Shown here: piece after piece, positions 1 through 6,027 of the stretch
Position numbering within the stretch: the stretch's first letter is position 1
How the letters are laid out: every line of letters begins with the position of its first letter
Assembly (NCBI GenBank): GCA_017561825.1
Contig: JAFZBK010000039.1
Coordinates: 1 to 37,760, forward strand
DNA from: Prevotella sp.
Lineage (GTDB): Bacteria; Bacteroidota; Bacteroidia; Bacteroidales; Bacteroidaceae
Direction of reading: 5' to 3'
DNA length: 37,760 nucleotides
Made by a program: the position numbers and the translations under genes
The notes under the pieces: generated by a model
Told to the model about the DNA's origin: nothing
Databases searched by the model: none
What the model saw: the letters and a program-made list of their open reading frames with translations, nothing else

Positions 1-1
1 A

Positions 2-541
2 CTGAAGGAGTTTATCATCCGAGGGTATATTATCAATCAGCATATTAGAAGCATAGAGCAGAGAATGGAAACTAAGTTTTTGGATTATGATATGCAATTG
101 AGTGACATACATAATAAAATAGATTTCTTTGTTCGTTCCTCACTACCTCCCATTGAAGGCATTTTCTACGACGGACAAATATTTGATGCGTACGTCCAGA
201 TTGTAAGTCTGATTAAGCAGGCAAAGAGATCAATCGTGTTAGTGGATAACTACGTGGATGAAACAACCTTGACGATGCTGAGCAAGAGAGAGCCGAATGT
301 CTCAGCTACCATCTACACCAAGCAGACCGCTCAGCAGTTCCAACTTGATGTGCAACGGCATAACCAGCAGTATCCACCAATTGCGATTCACACCTGTCAG
401 CATAACCACGACCGCTTCCTGATTATTGATGATGTGGTTTATATCTTTGGAGCCAGTCTGAAGGATGCTGGAAAGAAACTATTCGCCTATATCCAGATGC
501 AGGATACATCTGCGGCAGATTTATTAAACTTAATTAGGTAA
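2..541 (+). CDS. ORF6N-family protein, 3' part (5' end lies outside the window)
   Basis: The reading frame is open from base 2 with no start required, and continues upstream of the first ATG (65) as LKEFIIRGYIINQHIRSIEQ, so the gene begins before the window. The visible ~180 residues match, from memory, the C-terminal half of Bacteroidota ORF6N (KilA-N/RhuM-like) proteins. They include a GIFYDGQIFDAY segment, a hydrophobic SIVLVDNYVD strand, and an HDRFLIIDDVVYIFGASLKD stretch resembling a degenerate phospholipase-D-like HxR fold. In the family an N-terminal phage-antirepressor-like DNA-binding domain precedes this part; it is not visible here. Such genes often lie in phage-derived or other accessory islands, which suits the rearranged sequence just downstream. 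Cellular role unknown. The stop TAA is at 539-541. Confidence 0.75.
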   Translation: MKEFIIRGYIINQHIRSIEQRMETKFLDYDMQLSDIHNKIDFFVRSSLPPIEGIFYDGQIFDAYVQIVSLIKQAKRSIVLVDNYVDETTLTMLSKREPNVSATIYTKQTAQQFQLDVQRHNQQYPPIAIHTCQHNHDRFLIIDDVVYIFGASLKDAGKKLFAYIQMQDTSAADLLNLIR

Positions 542-572
542 GGGATACGGCATTTGTGAATGGATCCTATTT

Positions 573-621
573 GAAAGACGCTTATTCCCTCAAGAACAAC
601 CTCATTCGAGCCTTAAAGTAG
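573..621 (+). pseudogene. Remnant of the 3' end of a TPR/HTH regulator gene
   Basis: Sixteen terminal residues (KDAYSLKNNLIRALK plus TAG) are identical to the C-terminus of the intact regulator ending at 2573, with only silent base differences. No frame continues upstream into the rest of that gene: the sequence before 573 is the end of the ORF6N gene plus ~30 bp of unrelated DNA. This is what remains of a paralogous copy, or of a duplicated 3' end. It forms the left edge of a ~207-bp direct repeat. Confidence 0.8.
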
Positions 622-731
622 GGTTTGACGAATTTTGACGAATTATTTTTGTAACTTCTTGGCTAATTGATAGATGCAAAGAGATGTTTTGTCAAAAAAC
701 GAAAATTGACGAACGAAAAAGATCCAAATTG

Positions 732-763
732 TTTGGCGAGATGGATAGATTCTTATATCTTTG
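732..763 (+). promoter_or_regulatory. Promoter of the TPR/HTH regulator
   Basis: TTTG at 732-735, a 20-bp spacer, then TATCTTTG at 756-763. This fits the Bacteroidota primary sigma consensus (TTTG, ~19-20 bp, TAnnTTTG). Transcription would start near 770, about 22 bases before the ATG at 792. TTGACGAA boxes lie upstream and are candidate operator sites. Confidence 0.7.
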
Positions 764-791
764 CGAAGGTAAAGGATACTAATGTAATGAG

Positions 792-2573
792 ATGAAGCGT
801 ATAGCGTATATCAGTGTTATCGTATGCATGCTCCTGGCTTGTGGACCAAGAAAGGAGTACAAGGAAGCCCTGCTCAAAGCTGAGGAATTGATGGATGATC
901 ATCCCGATTCTGCCCTGCAGATTCTTGACAGTCTTGGACTGCACGAGGCTGAGTTCAACCGTCATTTCCGCATGCAGTACCTGTTGCACCGCATGAATGC
1001 AGAGAATAAAACCAGCGACAAATTCACCTCCGACTCTCTTTGCAATGTACTTGTTAAGCATTTTGACCGCCACGGCACCGTTAACGAGCGCGTTCTTGCC
1101 CATTACCTCTTAGGTCGTGCCTATACGGATATGGGCGAGGCACCGCTGGCCATTAACAGTTATCAGGATGCTATCAGTGCTACTGATACAACAGCTACTG
1201 ACTTCAAATTTAGCACGTTGAATCGTGTCTATGCCCAAATGGCTGACATTTATCATTATCAACTACTATTAACCAATGAAATCGAAGCCAGAAATCAGGC
1301 AAGCTATTATGCTTTCCGTGCTAACCAACCCAAATGGGGCATATACAATCAGGCTATGATAGCAGGTGCCTACATTCTTTTAAACCAGAAAGACAGTGCA
1401 GAATTCATCCTGAAATCGGCAATCGAACAATATCGGAAATACGGATACGACCAATGGGCCTTACGCTCCTCAAAAATGTTAATGTACCTCTATACTAACC
1501 CACCCCAGCGACTAGTAGAAGCTAAAGCATTGATGGATCAGTTTGAAGCTGAATCTGAGTTATTTGATGAACATCATGAACTCCCACCCTCACAACGTCA
1601 GTACTATGAATACAAAGGTAAGTACTATGAGGGTATCGGCAAACTCGACTCGGCAGAATATTACTATCGAAAGATATATCGTCCAGGGATGACACCTGTA
1701 GATCAAGATCCTATGTACAGTGGGTTGCTTCGTGTCTTCACCAAGCGTCATCAGGCAGATTCCATTGCTAAATATGCCCGTCTGTATTGCATGGCCAACG
1801 ACTCTTCCATTGCCCTCAAAGACCGGGATGTGGTGGCCCAGATGTCGGCTCTCTATAATTACAACCGTCTTGAAAAGGAGGCTGCCCAAGAAAGAGAGAG
1901 GACCCATAGTGCCATCATTCTTCTTGTAGTAATCTTACTGATCAGCGTCTTATTACTCGCAGCAATAGCCCTGACTACTTGGCTGTATCGCAGGAATCAG
2001 AAGGCAAAGCAGGAGAGAATCGCCAGGTTAGAGGAGTCTCTAAACAACGCAAAGATGCAAAGGATGGCCATTCAGGAGGAACTACGCCAACTGAAGGAGA
2101 ATAACTACGAGGTTGTTATTTCCTTGAAAGAGCAGCAGGAGGCGGAACTAACCCAGACCATTGAGCGTTTGCAGACAGAGAATGACGCTTACAAGAGAGG
2201 CATTCCAGACAACAAGTCGGATCGTATAGAAGATTTCCTGGAGAGTGGTGTTGCCCAGGTGTTTGTCAAGAAGGCAGATGGAAAATCAGAACGGCCAAAG
2301 CCGACTGATGCTGAATGGAATCTTCTGACATCACAATTCAGCAAGGATGTTCCCGCCACCTTCAAGTCATTTGGTGAAGGAAAGCCTTTGTCTCAGTTAG
2401 AGCAGCGAATCTGCATCCTGCTCATCCTTGACATCCCCGAGAAAGCTATATCCGCCATGACCGATTCTCATGCCTCTACCGTATCGAATGCCAAGGCTCG
2501 CGCCAATGAGAAACTGTTTGGGAAGAAGGACGCTTATTCCCTTAAGAACAACCTCATTCGAGCCTTGAAGTAG
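792..2573 (+). CDS. Membrane-anchored TPR protein with C-terminal LuxR-like HTH
   Basis: A 593-residue protein of a regulator type common in Bacteroidota. Residues 1-17 form a lipoprotein signal (lipobox LLAC, Cys17). Residues ~20-365 are helical repeats of TPR character (AEELMDDHPDSALQILDSL; later GIGKLDSAEYYYRKIY). One transmembrane helix spans ~374-398 (IILLVVILLISVLLLAAIAL). A coiled coil follows (~400-465). The end (~500-593) has the pattern of the LuxR-like HTH of this family (LSQLEQRICILLILDIPEKA, then a serine-rich recognition helix and NEKLFGKK). Inference: the TPR part senses something in the periplasm and the HTH acts in the cytoplasm. The target is unknown, but the duplicated control region suggests autoregulation and control of the next gene. 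The start fits the promoter 22 bases upstream. Confidence 0.85.
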   Translation: MKRIAYISVIVCMLLACGPRKEYKEALLKAEELMDDHPDSALQILDSLGLHEAEFNRHFRMQYLLHRMNAENKTSDKFTSDSLCNVLVKHFDRHGTVNERVLAHYLLGRAYTDMGEAPLAINSYQDAISATDTTATDFKFSTLNRVYAQMADIYHYQLLLTNEIEARNQASYYAFRANQPKWGIYNQAMIAGAYILLNQKDSAEFILKSAIEQYRKYGYDQWALRSSKMLMYLYTNPPQRLVEAKALMDQFEAESELFDEHHELPPSQRQYYEYKGKYYEGIGKLDSAEYYYRKIYRPGMTPVDQDPMYSGLLRVFTKRHQADSIAKYARLYCMANDSSIALKDRDVVAQMSALYNYNRLEKEAAQERERTHSAIILLVVILLISVLLLAAIALTTWLYRRNQKAKQERIARLEESLNNAKMQRMAIQEELRQLKENNYEVVISLKEQQEAELTQTIERLQTENDAYKRGIPDNKSDRIEDFLESGVAQVFVKKADGKSERPKPTDAEWNLLTSQFSKDVPATFKSFGEGKPLSQLEQRICILLILDIPEKAISAMTDSHASTVSNAKARANEKLFGKKDAYSLKNNLIRALK

Positions 2574-2731
2574 GGTTTGACGAATTTTGACGAATTATTT
2601 TTGTAACTTATTGGGCTGTTGATAGATGCAAAGAGATATTCTGTCAAAAAACGAAATTTGACGAACAAAAAACTTCTGAAATACTTGGCGGGATAGATAT
2701 ATTATTATATCTTTGCGAAGGTAAAGGATAC
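2525..2731 (+). repeat. Direct repeat, right copy (gene 3' end + promoter region)
   Basis: Second copy of the 573-779 repeat. It comprises the real 3' end of the regulator gene and its downstream region, with TTGACGAA boxes at 2577-2584, 2587-2594 and 2658-2665. Bases 2685-2715 hold the copied promoter (TTG, 20 bp, TATCTTTG at 2708-2715), now pointing at the lipoprotein gene. Confidence 0.85.
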
Positions 2732-2745
2732 ATCAGATTTATAAG

Positions 2746-2778
2746 TTGGTGATCCGATGCAAGATTTCGTTATCTTTG
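2746..2778 (+). promoter_or_regulatory. Second promoter of the small lipoprotein gene
   Basis: TTG at 2746-2748 and TATCTTTG at 2771-2778 with a 22-bp spacer, slightly long for the consensus. It lies ~60 bp downstream of the duplicated promoter (TATCTTTG at 2708-2715), so the lipoprotein gene probably has tandem promoters. Predicted start of transcription is near 2785. Confidence 0.5.
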
Positions 2779-2817
2779 CACATTATAAATATAAAAAAAG
2801 AGTCAAACTAAAAACGA

Positions 2818-3294
2818 ATGAATATGAAAAAGTTATTGTATGTTTTGATGGCATTATTCATTACTACAGCTTTCATCAGTTGTAGCGATGATGACGACAC
2901 GTCTTCCACCTTCATCGGGAATAACGTTGATGACGACAGTAATGCCGTGAAAGGTCTGAACGAATCATTACTTGCGGGCTACTGGATTCAGGTTAAAGAC
3001 GGTGTCCGTAAGAACGCTGGTGCCTGGTTCATGTATGAACCTCAGAATACGATTGTGGAATTCTTCACTCTTCCCAATGGTATGGATTCACCCGCAAAAC
3101 TGAAGGCAATGCTTCCTTGGTACGTCAAAGAAGATGGTGTCATTGAAATTGCGTGGATTAATGAAGTAATAAGAAAAACCATTGTCATTCTGACCAATGA
3201 CAAAATGGCTATAAGCACGTATGATGCCAGCACTGGTCAGCGTGTCGTGGATGAATATGAACGCATATCCGGTCCCATCGAGATAGTGGAATAA
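2818..3294 (+). CDS. Small lipoprotein of unknown function, lipocalin-like
   Basis: A 158-residue protein. The ATG at 2824 (MKKLLYVLMALFITTAFISC) is an equally good start and gives a canonical lipoprotein signal; the lipobox is FISC followed by an acidic SDDDD stretch, a pattern common in surface-exposed Bacteroidota lipoproteins. The rest is predicted beta-rich (LLAGYWIQV, AWFMYEP, IVEFFTLP, TIVILTNDKMAISTYD), resembling the small lipocalin-like proteins of Bacteroidales in which a GxW near the start is typical. No catalytic motif is visible. It follows the TPR/HTH regulator and carries the same control region, so it may be that regulator's target. A terminator follows. Confidence 0.8.
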   Translation: MNMKKLLYVLMALFITTAFISCSDDDDTSSTFIGNNVDDDSNAVKGLNESLLAGYWIQVKDGVRKNAGAWFMYEPQNTIVEFFTLPNGMDSPAKLKAMLPWYVKEDGVIEIAWINEVIRKTIVILTNDKMAISTYDASTGQRVVDEYERISGPIEIVE

Positions 3295-3320
3295 CGTGAC
3301 TGGAATATCTTCCTGACATA

Positions 3321-3360
3321 AAAACTACCCGCTCCATTACAAACATGGACGGGTAGTTTT
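3321..3360 (+). terminator. Hairpin terminator after the lipoprotein gene
   Basis: AAAACTACCCG (3321-3331) pairs perfectly with CGGGTAGTTTT (3350-3360). The stem extends through TCC/GGA after one bulged base, and the loop is ~11 nt. The right arm ends in TTTT. The stem is symmetric, so it could act in either direction. Confidence 0.8.
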
Positions 3361-3466
3361 CGTTTGTTGGAGCGGAAAGTTATTACAGAACTAAAGAAAA
3401 CGGTCAATATTTTTGGAAGTTACGAATATACAAATGTATAATCTGGATGTTATTATCTCTGTCGGC

Positions 3467-3493
3467 TTATCACTTCTTCTCCTTCTCAAACTT
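3467..3493 (-). pseudogene. Vestige of an HU-like gene 3' end
   Basis: These 27 bases differ at only two positions from the 3' terminus of the intact HU-like gene (4949-4975), including its TAA. Read on the minus strand they give KFEKEKK and a stop, against KFEKEKKG in the intact gene. Sequence just beyond (3494-3555) has isolated ACTACA and CATGTAGTT words and a CGCTTGAA-like word, as in the control region of the intact gene. This suggests a collapsed copy of the HU/iteron module. The rest of 3361-3552 shows no gene. Confidence 0.5.
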
Positions 3494-3552
3494 ACATATA
3501 AACTACAATAAAACAATGCTTCAAGCGGTTCTTACGATTTTCATGTAGTTCC

Positions 3553-3583
3553 TTGGAAGTTTCAGAATAATGATATATATTTG
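3553..3583 (+). promoter_or_regulatory. Promoter of the BspA-like gene
   Basis: TTG at 3553-3555, a 20-bp spacer, and TATATTTG at 3576-3583 match the Bacteroidota consensus. Transcription would begin near 3590, leaving a ~100-nt leader before the ATG at 3694. The leader has GCATGC words near both ends (3583-3588 and around 3650) but no recognised riboswitch. Confidence 0.6.
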
Positions 3584-3693
3584 CATGCGTAAGCAGGCAT
3601 TTTCGTTAATTTAGATTAAAGTTAAAAGATTCCTCTACGTGTTTTGAATGCATGCCCGTCATATAATTATAGAAGTAACATAATAATGTGGTT

Positions 3694-4935
3694 ATGAAAA
3701 AGATTCTATTTACGTTCGTTTTCCTATTGGCTTCTATTGCCGCCAGTGCCGCCTATGATACCAAGATAGACGGTATATTCTATAATATTAATCCGATAGA
3801 GAGAGTAGCTATTGTAACAAGGGGTGAGGTCAATTACAAGGGTGATATCACCATCCCTTCTACAATTATATATGATGGAGAGGAATATGCCGTAGCGGAG
3901 ATTAATGGGGATGCCTTCCGCGACTGCATGAACGTGGTTTCATTGACGATTCCCAATAGCGTAACGAAGATCGCAGATGATGCTTTTTGGGGATGTATTA
4001 GTCTTCGTAAGCTGGTATTGCCTGATAATATGGAGAAGTTGCCCGAGGGCATGTGCGCTTTCTGCTCCCAACTGACAGATGTAACTCTGCCAAGTCATCT
4101 AAGAACACTTTCGAGAGCAGCTTTTTCTCAATGCACTTCACTATCATCGATTACGCTACCCGAGGATCTTATTGAGATTGGCAGTTCAGCCTTTAGCAAC
4201 TGTGTTTCACTGACATCCATCGTGATTCCTCATCATGTCAGTTATATTTATGATTGGGCTTTCCATGACTGCACCAATCTTGTCTCAGTCCGTCTTTCTG
4301 ACAATCTGAAAAATATACCTAACAGTTGCTTTGCCTCTTGCCTCAAACTCTCGGAAATTGACCTGCCTGAGGGAATTGGTGTTATCGGGAAGGATGCCTT
4401 TGCGAATTGCGAATCCCTTACCCATCTGACCATCCCCAATAGTGTCCCGTATATAGAAAATGGGGCTTTTGCGGGTAGTGGCATTATAACTGTTGACATT
4501 CCGCCGAGTGTCACAAGAATTGAAGATCACTCGTTCGAAGGTTGCTCACAGTTACAAACCGTCATCATTTCGAACAACACATGTAATATTGGCTACCATG
4601 CATTCTATAACAACCAGAACCTAAAGGATGTTTACGTCTTTAGTGAGCAACCACCTGGTTCATGTGACTTAAACGCCTTTGAATATCCTTACATAAGGCA
4701 TGTCACACTCCATGTGCCAGCCTCAGCTATAGAGGCATACCGCTCGTATTCTCCTTGGCTCAAGTTCGGTAGCATCGTGCCGATTGAAACAGGCATTGAG
4801 GAAATTGACAATGGAAAAATGACAGTTGACAATGCAAATGATGGGTGGTTTACCATTGATGGTCAGAAACTGAGTGAGAACCCCAATAAACAAGGCGTGT
4901 ACATCAACAAAGGGAAAGTGGTCGTGATTAAATGA
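3694..4935 (+). CDS. BspA-like leucine-rich repeat surface protein
   Basis: A secreted 413-residue protein. I use the ATG at 3694 rather than the GTG at 3688 because it gives a clean signal peptide (MKKILFTFVFLLASIAASA). Residues ~30-340 are a run of ~23-residue LRR_5 (BspA/Treponema pallidum type) repeats of the form CxSLxxIxLPxxLxxIGxxAFxxC. In oral and gut Bacteroidales such proteins are surface adhesins binding host matrix proteins or other bacteria; the ligand here cannot be read. The tail (TIDGQKL...QGVYINKGKVVVIK) is the Prevotella-type C-terminal module resembling a secretion or sorting signal. Just before it, IDNGKMTVDN is encoded by an ATTGACAATG-type low-complexity repeat. The stop lies 13 bp from the convergent HU-like gene, and HU 3'-end copies flank this gene on both sides. 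Confidence 0.88.
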   Translation: MKKILFTFVFLLASIAASAAYDTKIDGIFYNINPIERVAIVTRGEVNYKGDITIPSTIIYDGEEYAVAEINGDAFRDCMNVVSLTIPNSVTKIADDAFWGCISLRKLVLPDNMEKLPEGMCAFCSQLTDVTLPSHLRTLSRAAFSQCTSLSSITLPEDLIEIGSSAFSNCVSLTSIVIPHHVSYIYDWAFHDCTNLVSVRLSDNLKNIPNSCFASCLKLSEIDLPEGIGVIGKDAFANCESLTHLTIPNSVPYIENGAFAGSGIITVDIPPSVTRIEDHSFEGCSQLQTVIISNNTCNIGYHAFYNNQNLKDVYVFSEQPPGSCDLNAFEYPYIRHVTLHVPASAIEAYRSYSPWLKFGSIVPIETGIEEIDNGKMTVDNANDGWFTIDGQKLSENPNKQGVYINKGKVVVIK

Positions 4936-4948
4936 GAGAAATGGAAAC

Positions 4949-5338
4949 TTATCCCTTCTTCTCCTTCTCGAACTTGATGTCCTTGTACAAATCCTGACTT
5001 CCCTTGTAACTCTCAGGAATAAAATGCAAACGCACGCCACGGATGTGCTTCTTGGCACGAAAGGTTTTGGGATCATCAACCTTCTCGCTCTCGATTTCGA
5101 GTTTCATCATTCCCCAATCGGGCAGTCGCACCTTGTCGCCTGCACGAAGATGACTGTTTACCACCGCGGCCATGCTGAGAAGGACACCATAGACGTTGGC
5201 GCTATCGGTTCCCATACGTTGAGCCGTTTCCTTTACCAGCTGTTTGCTGTCGATGGTCTGGTTATGCACTGCCACTGCCTTGTATTTACCAAAGGTGGGA
5301 AGCGTGGGCTTTGTTTCTTTCTTGATTCTGTATTTCAT
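4949..5338 (-). CDS. HU-like DNA-binding protein (HU-HIG type)
   Basis: A 129-residue basic protein matching, from memory, the Bacteroidota HU-like family with an N-terminal extension and C-terminal tail around an IHF/HU core. Helical part: SKQLVKETAQRMGTDSANVY...VVNSHLRAGDKVRLPDWG. Beta-arm part: GMMKLEIESEKVDDPKTFRAKKHIRGVRLHFIP. The C-terminus is charged (KDIKFEKEKKG). Such proteins bend DNA. This one is divergent from a VirE-like primase-helicase gene across a region full of phased iterons, which are natural candidates for its binding. The promoter has a palindrome in its spacer, suggesting autoregulation or control by a partner. The start ATG is 16 nt downstream of the predicted transcription start. 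Confidence 0.88.
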   Translation of the reverse strand: MKYRIKKETKPTLPTFGKYKAVAVHNQTIDSKQLVKETAQRMGTDSANVYGVLLSMAAVVNSHLRAGDKVRLPDWGMMKLEIESEKVDDPKTFRAKKHIRGVRLHFIPESYKGSQDLYKDIKFEKEKKG

Positions 5339-5360
5339 AACGCATTCGGTAATATTTCTG

Positions 5361-5392
5361 CAAAATTAATGATTTTCTAGAGAATTCCCAAA
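5361..5392 (-). promoter_or_regulatory. HU-like gene promoter with palindromic operator in the spacer
   Basis: On the minus strand, TTTG (5392-5389), exactly 20 bp, then TAATTTTG (5368-5361). Transcription would start near 5354. The spacer holds TTTTCTAGAGAATT (5373-5386), a one-mismatch relative of the 18-bp palindromes at 5636 and 5701. A protein bound there would cover the promoter. Confidence 0.7.
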
Positions 5393-5635
5393 TTTATCGA
5401 GAAATCATTTCTTTTGCGACTATAATTTGCAAAATCTTCGATGAAAAATCGTCAAACTACCTACACACCTACATGAAAACGCTTGAAACACGCATAAACA
5501 CTGATGTTTTGCATCTATTCTACCTACATGCAAACTACATATAACTACATGCTACCTACATGTTTTACCACATATTGCCGTATAAAACCATAGAAACTGT
5601 GGCATTATGAGGTAGCAAAAACGTCACTCTTACAT

Positions 5636-5653
5636 AAATTCTCTAGAGAATTT
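5636..5653. promoter_or_regulatory. 18-bp perfect palindrome, copy 1
   Basis: AAATTCTCTAGAGAATTT is a perfect palindrome of operator type. It sits between the two iteron clusters and inside a wider inverted repeat, ACGTCACT (5621-5628) / AGTGACGT (5683-5690). An identical copy begins 65 bp further on, and a near-copy lies in the HU-like promoter. Confidence 0.85.
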
Positions 5654-5700
5654 GTGAGCAAGTAGCATGGTTACTACTAGTAAGTGACGTAGTTATTCAT

Positions 5701-5718
5701 AAATTCTCTAGAGAATTT
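5701..5718. promoter_or_regulatory. 18-bp perfect palindrome, copy 2
   Basis: Identical to 5636-5653, including the CAT or ATA bases just before it (CATAAATTC). The 65-bp start-to-start distance is about six helical turns, compatible with two dimers on the same face cooperating by DNA looping or bending. Confidence 0.85.
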
Positions 5719-5962
5719 CATAGCAAACGACTGAGATACTTATCGAGAACACCATGGTTCCTGTCGTTTATACCCATCATACCATGTAGTTTGCATGTAG
5801 TTATATGTAGTTTCCATGTAGTTTGCATGTAGGTAGAATGGTTTGTAATTCGTTGTATTATAGTTGGTTACAACAAAACTATGTAGTTATGTAGGTAAAA
5901 CCCGCATTTTCCCACAAAAAAATGAGTTACCATGAATTATTCGGGTAAAAAACTAGGTTTCC

Positions 5963-5994
5963 TTTGGTGTTTTGCTCACTTATTTGTACCTTTG
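5963..5994 (+). promoter_or_regulatory. Promoter of the VirE-like gene
   Basis: TTTG at 5963-5966, a 20-bp spacer, TACCTTTG at 5987-5994. It lies inside the longest open frame (ATG at 5932) but upstream of the ATG at 6028. This is the main reason for choosing 6028 as the true start; transcription would begin near 6001. Confidence 0.75.
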
Positions 5995-6027
5995 CACGTC
6001 AATTATTCATTAATAAAAACACGAACT

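Larger units (their letters stand above)
573..779 (+). repeat. Direct repeat, left copy (gene 3' end + promoter region)
   Basis: Near-identical to 2525-2731 at a constant offset of 1952 bp at both ends. It contains the last 16 codons of the TPR/HTH regulator family, three TTGACGAA boxes (625-632, 635-642, 706-713) and a complete Bacteroidota-type promoter. The pair brackets the intact regulator gene, so the same ~150-bp control region precedes both that gene and the following lipoprotein gene. Confidence 0.85.
5457..5897. repeat. Inverted clusters of 11-bp iterons
   Basis: Left clusters read CTACCTACATG: 5457-5475 (degenerate), then four contiguous units at 5520-5530, 5531-5540, 5541-5551 and 5552-5562 (types CTACCTACATG, CAAACTACAT, ATAACTACATG). 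Right clusters are the reverse complement: CATGTAGTTTG 5783-5793, CATGTAGTTAT 5794-5804, ATGTAGTTTC 5805-5814, CATGTAGTTTG 5815-5825, CATGTAGGTAG 5826-5836, with degenerate units around 5881-5897. The 10-11-bp period puts every unit on one face of the helix. The whole is roughly symmetric about ~5675. No gene lies in 5339-6027. Confidence 0.85.

Noticed and set aside
753-1103. 116-residue minus-strand frame at the start of the regulator gene
   Set aside because: Opposite the lipoprotein signal and TPR region of a clear gene and overlapping its promoter; no family signs.
5457-5897. CRISPR-like array
   Set aside because: Units are 10-11 bp, contiguous and in both orientations, with no unique spacers; they are iterons, not CRISPR repeats, and no cas gene is present.
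5932-6027. N-terminal extension of the VirE-like protein from ATG 5932
   Set aside because: The segment contains a full TTTG-20-TACCTTTG promoter, and the extra 32 residues do not resemble the family; the ATG at 6028 begins the known VirE_N sequence.
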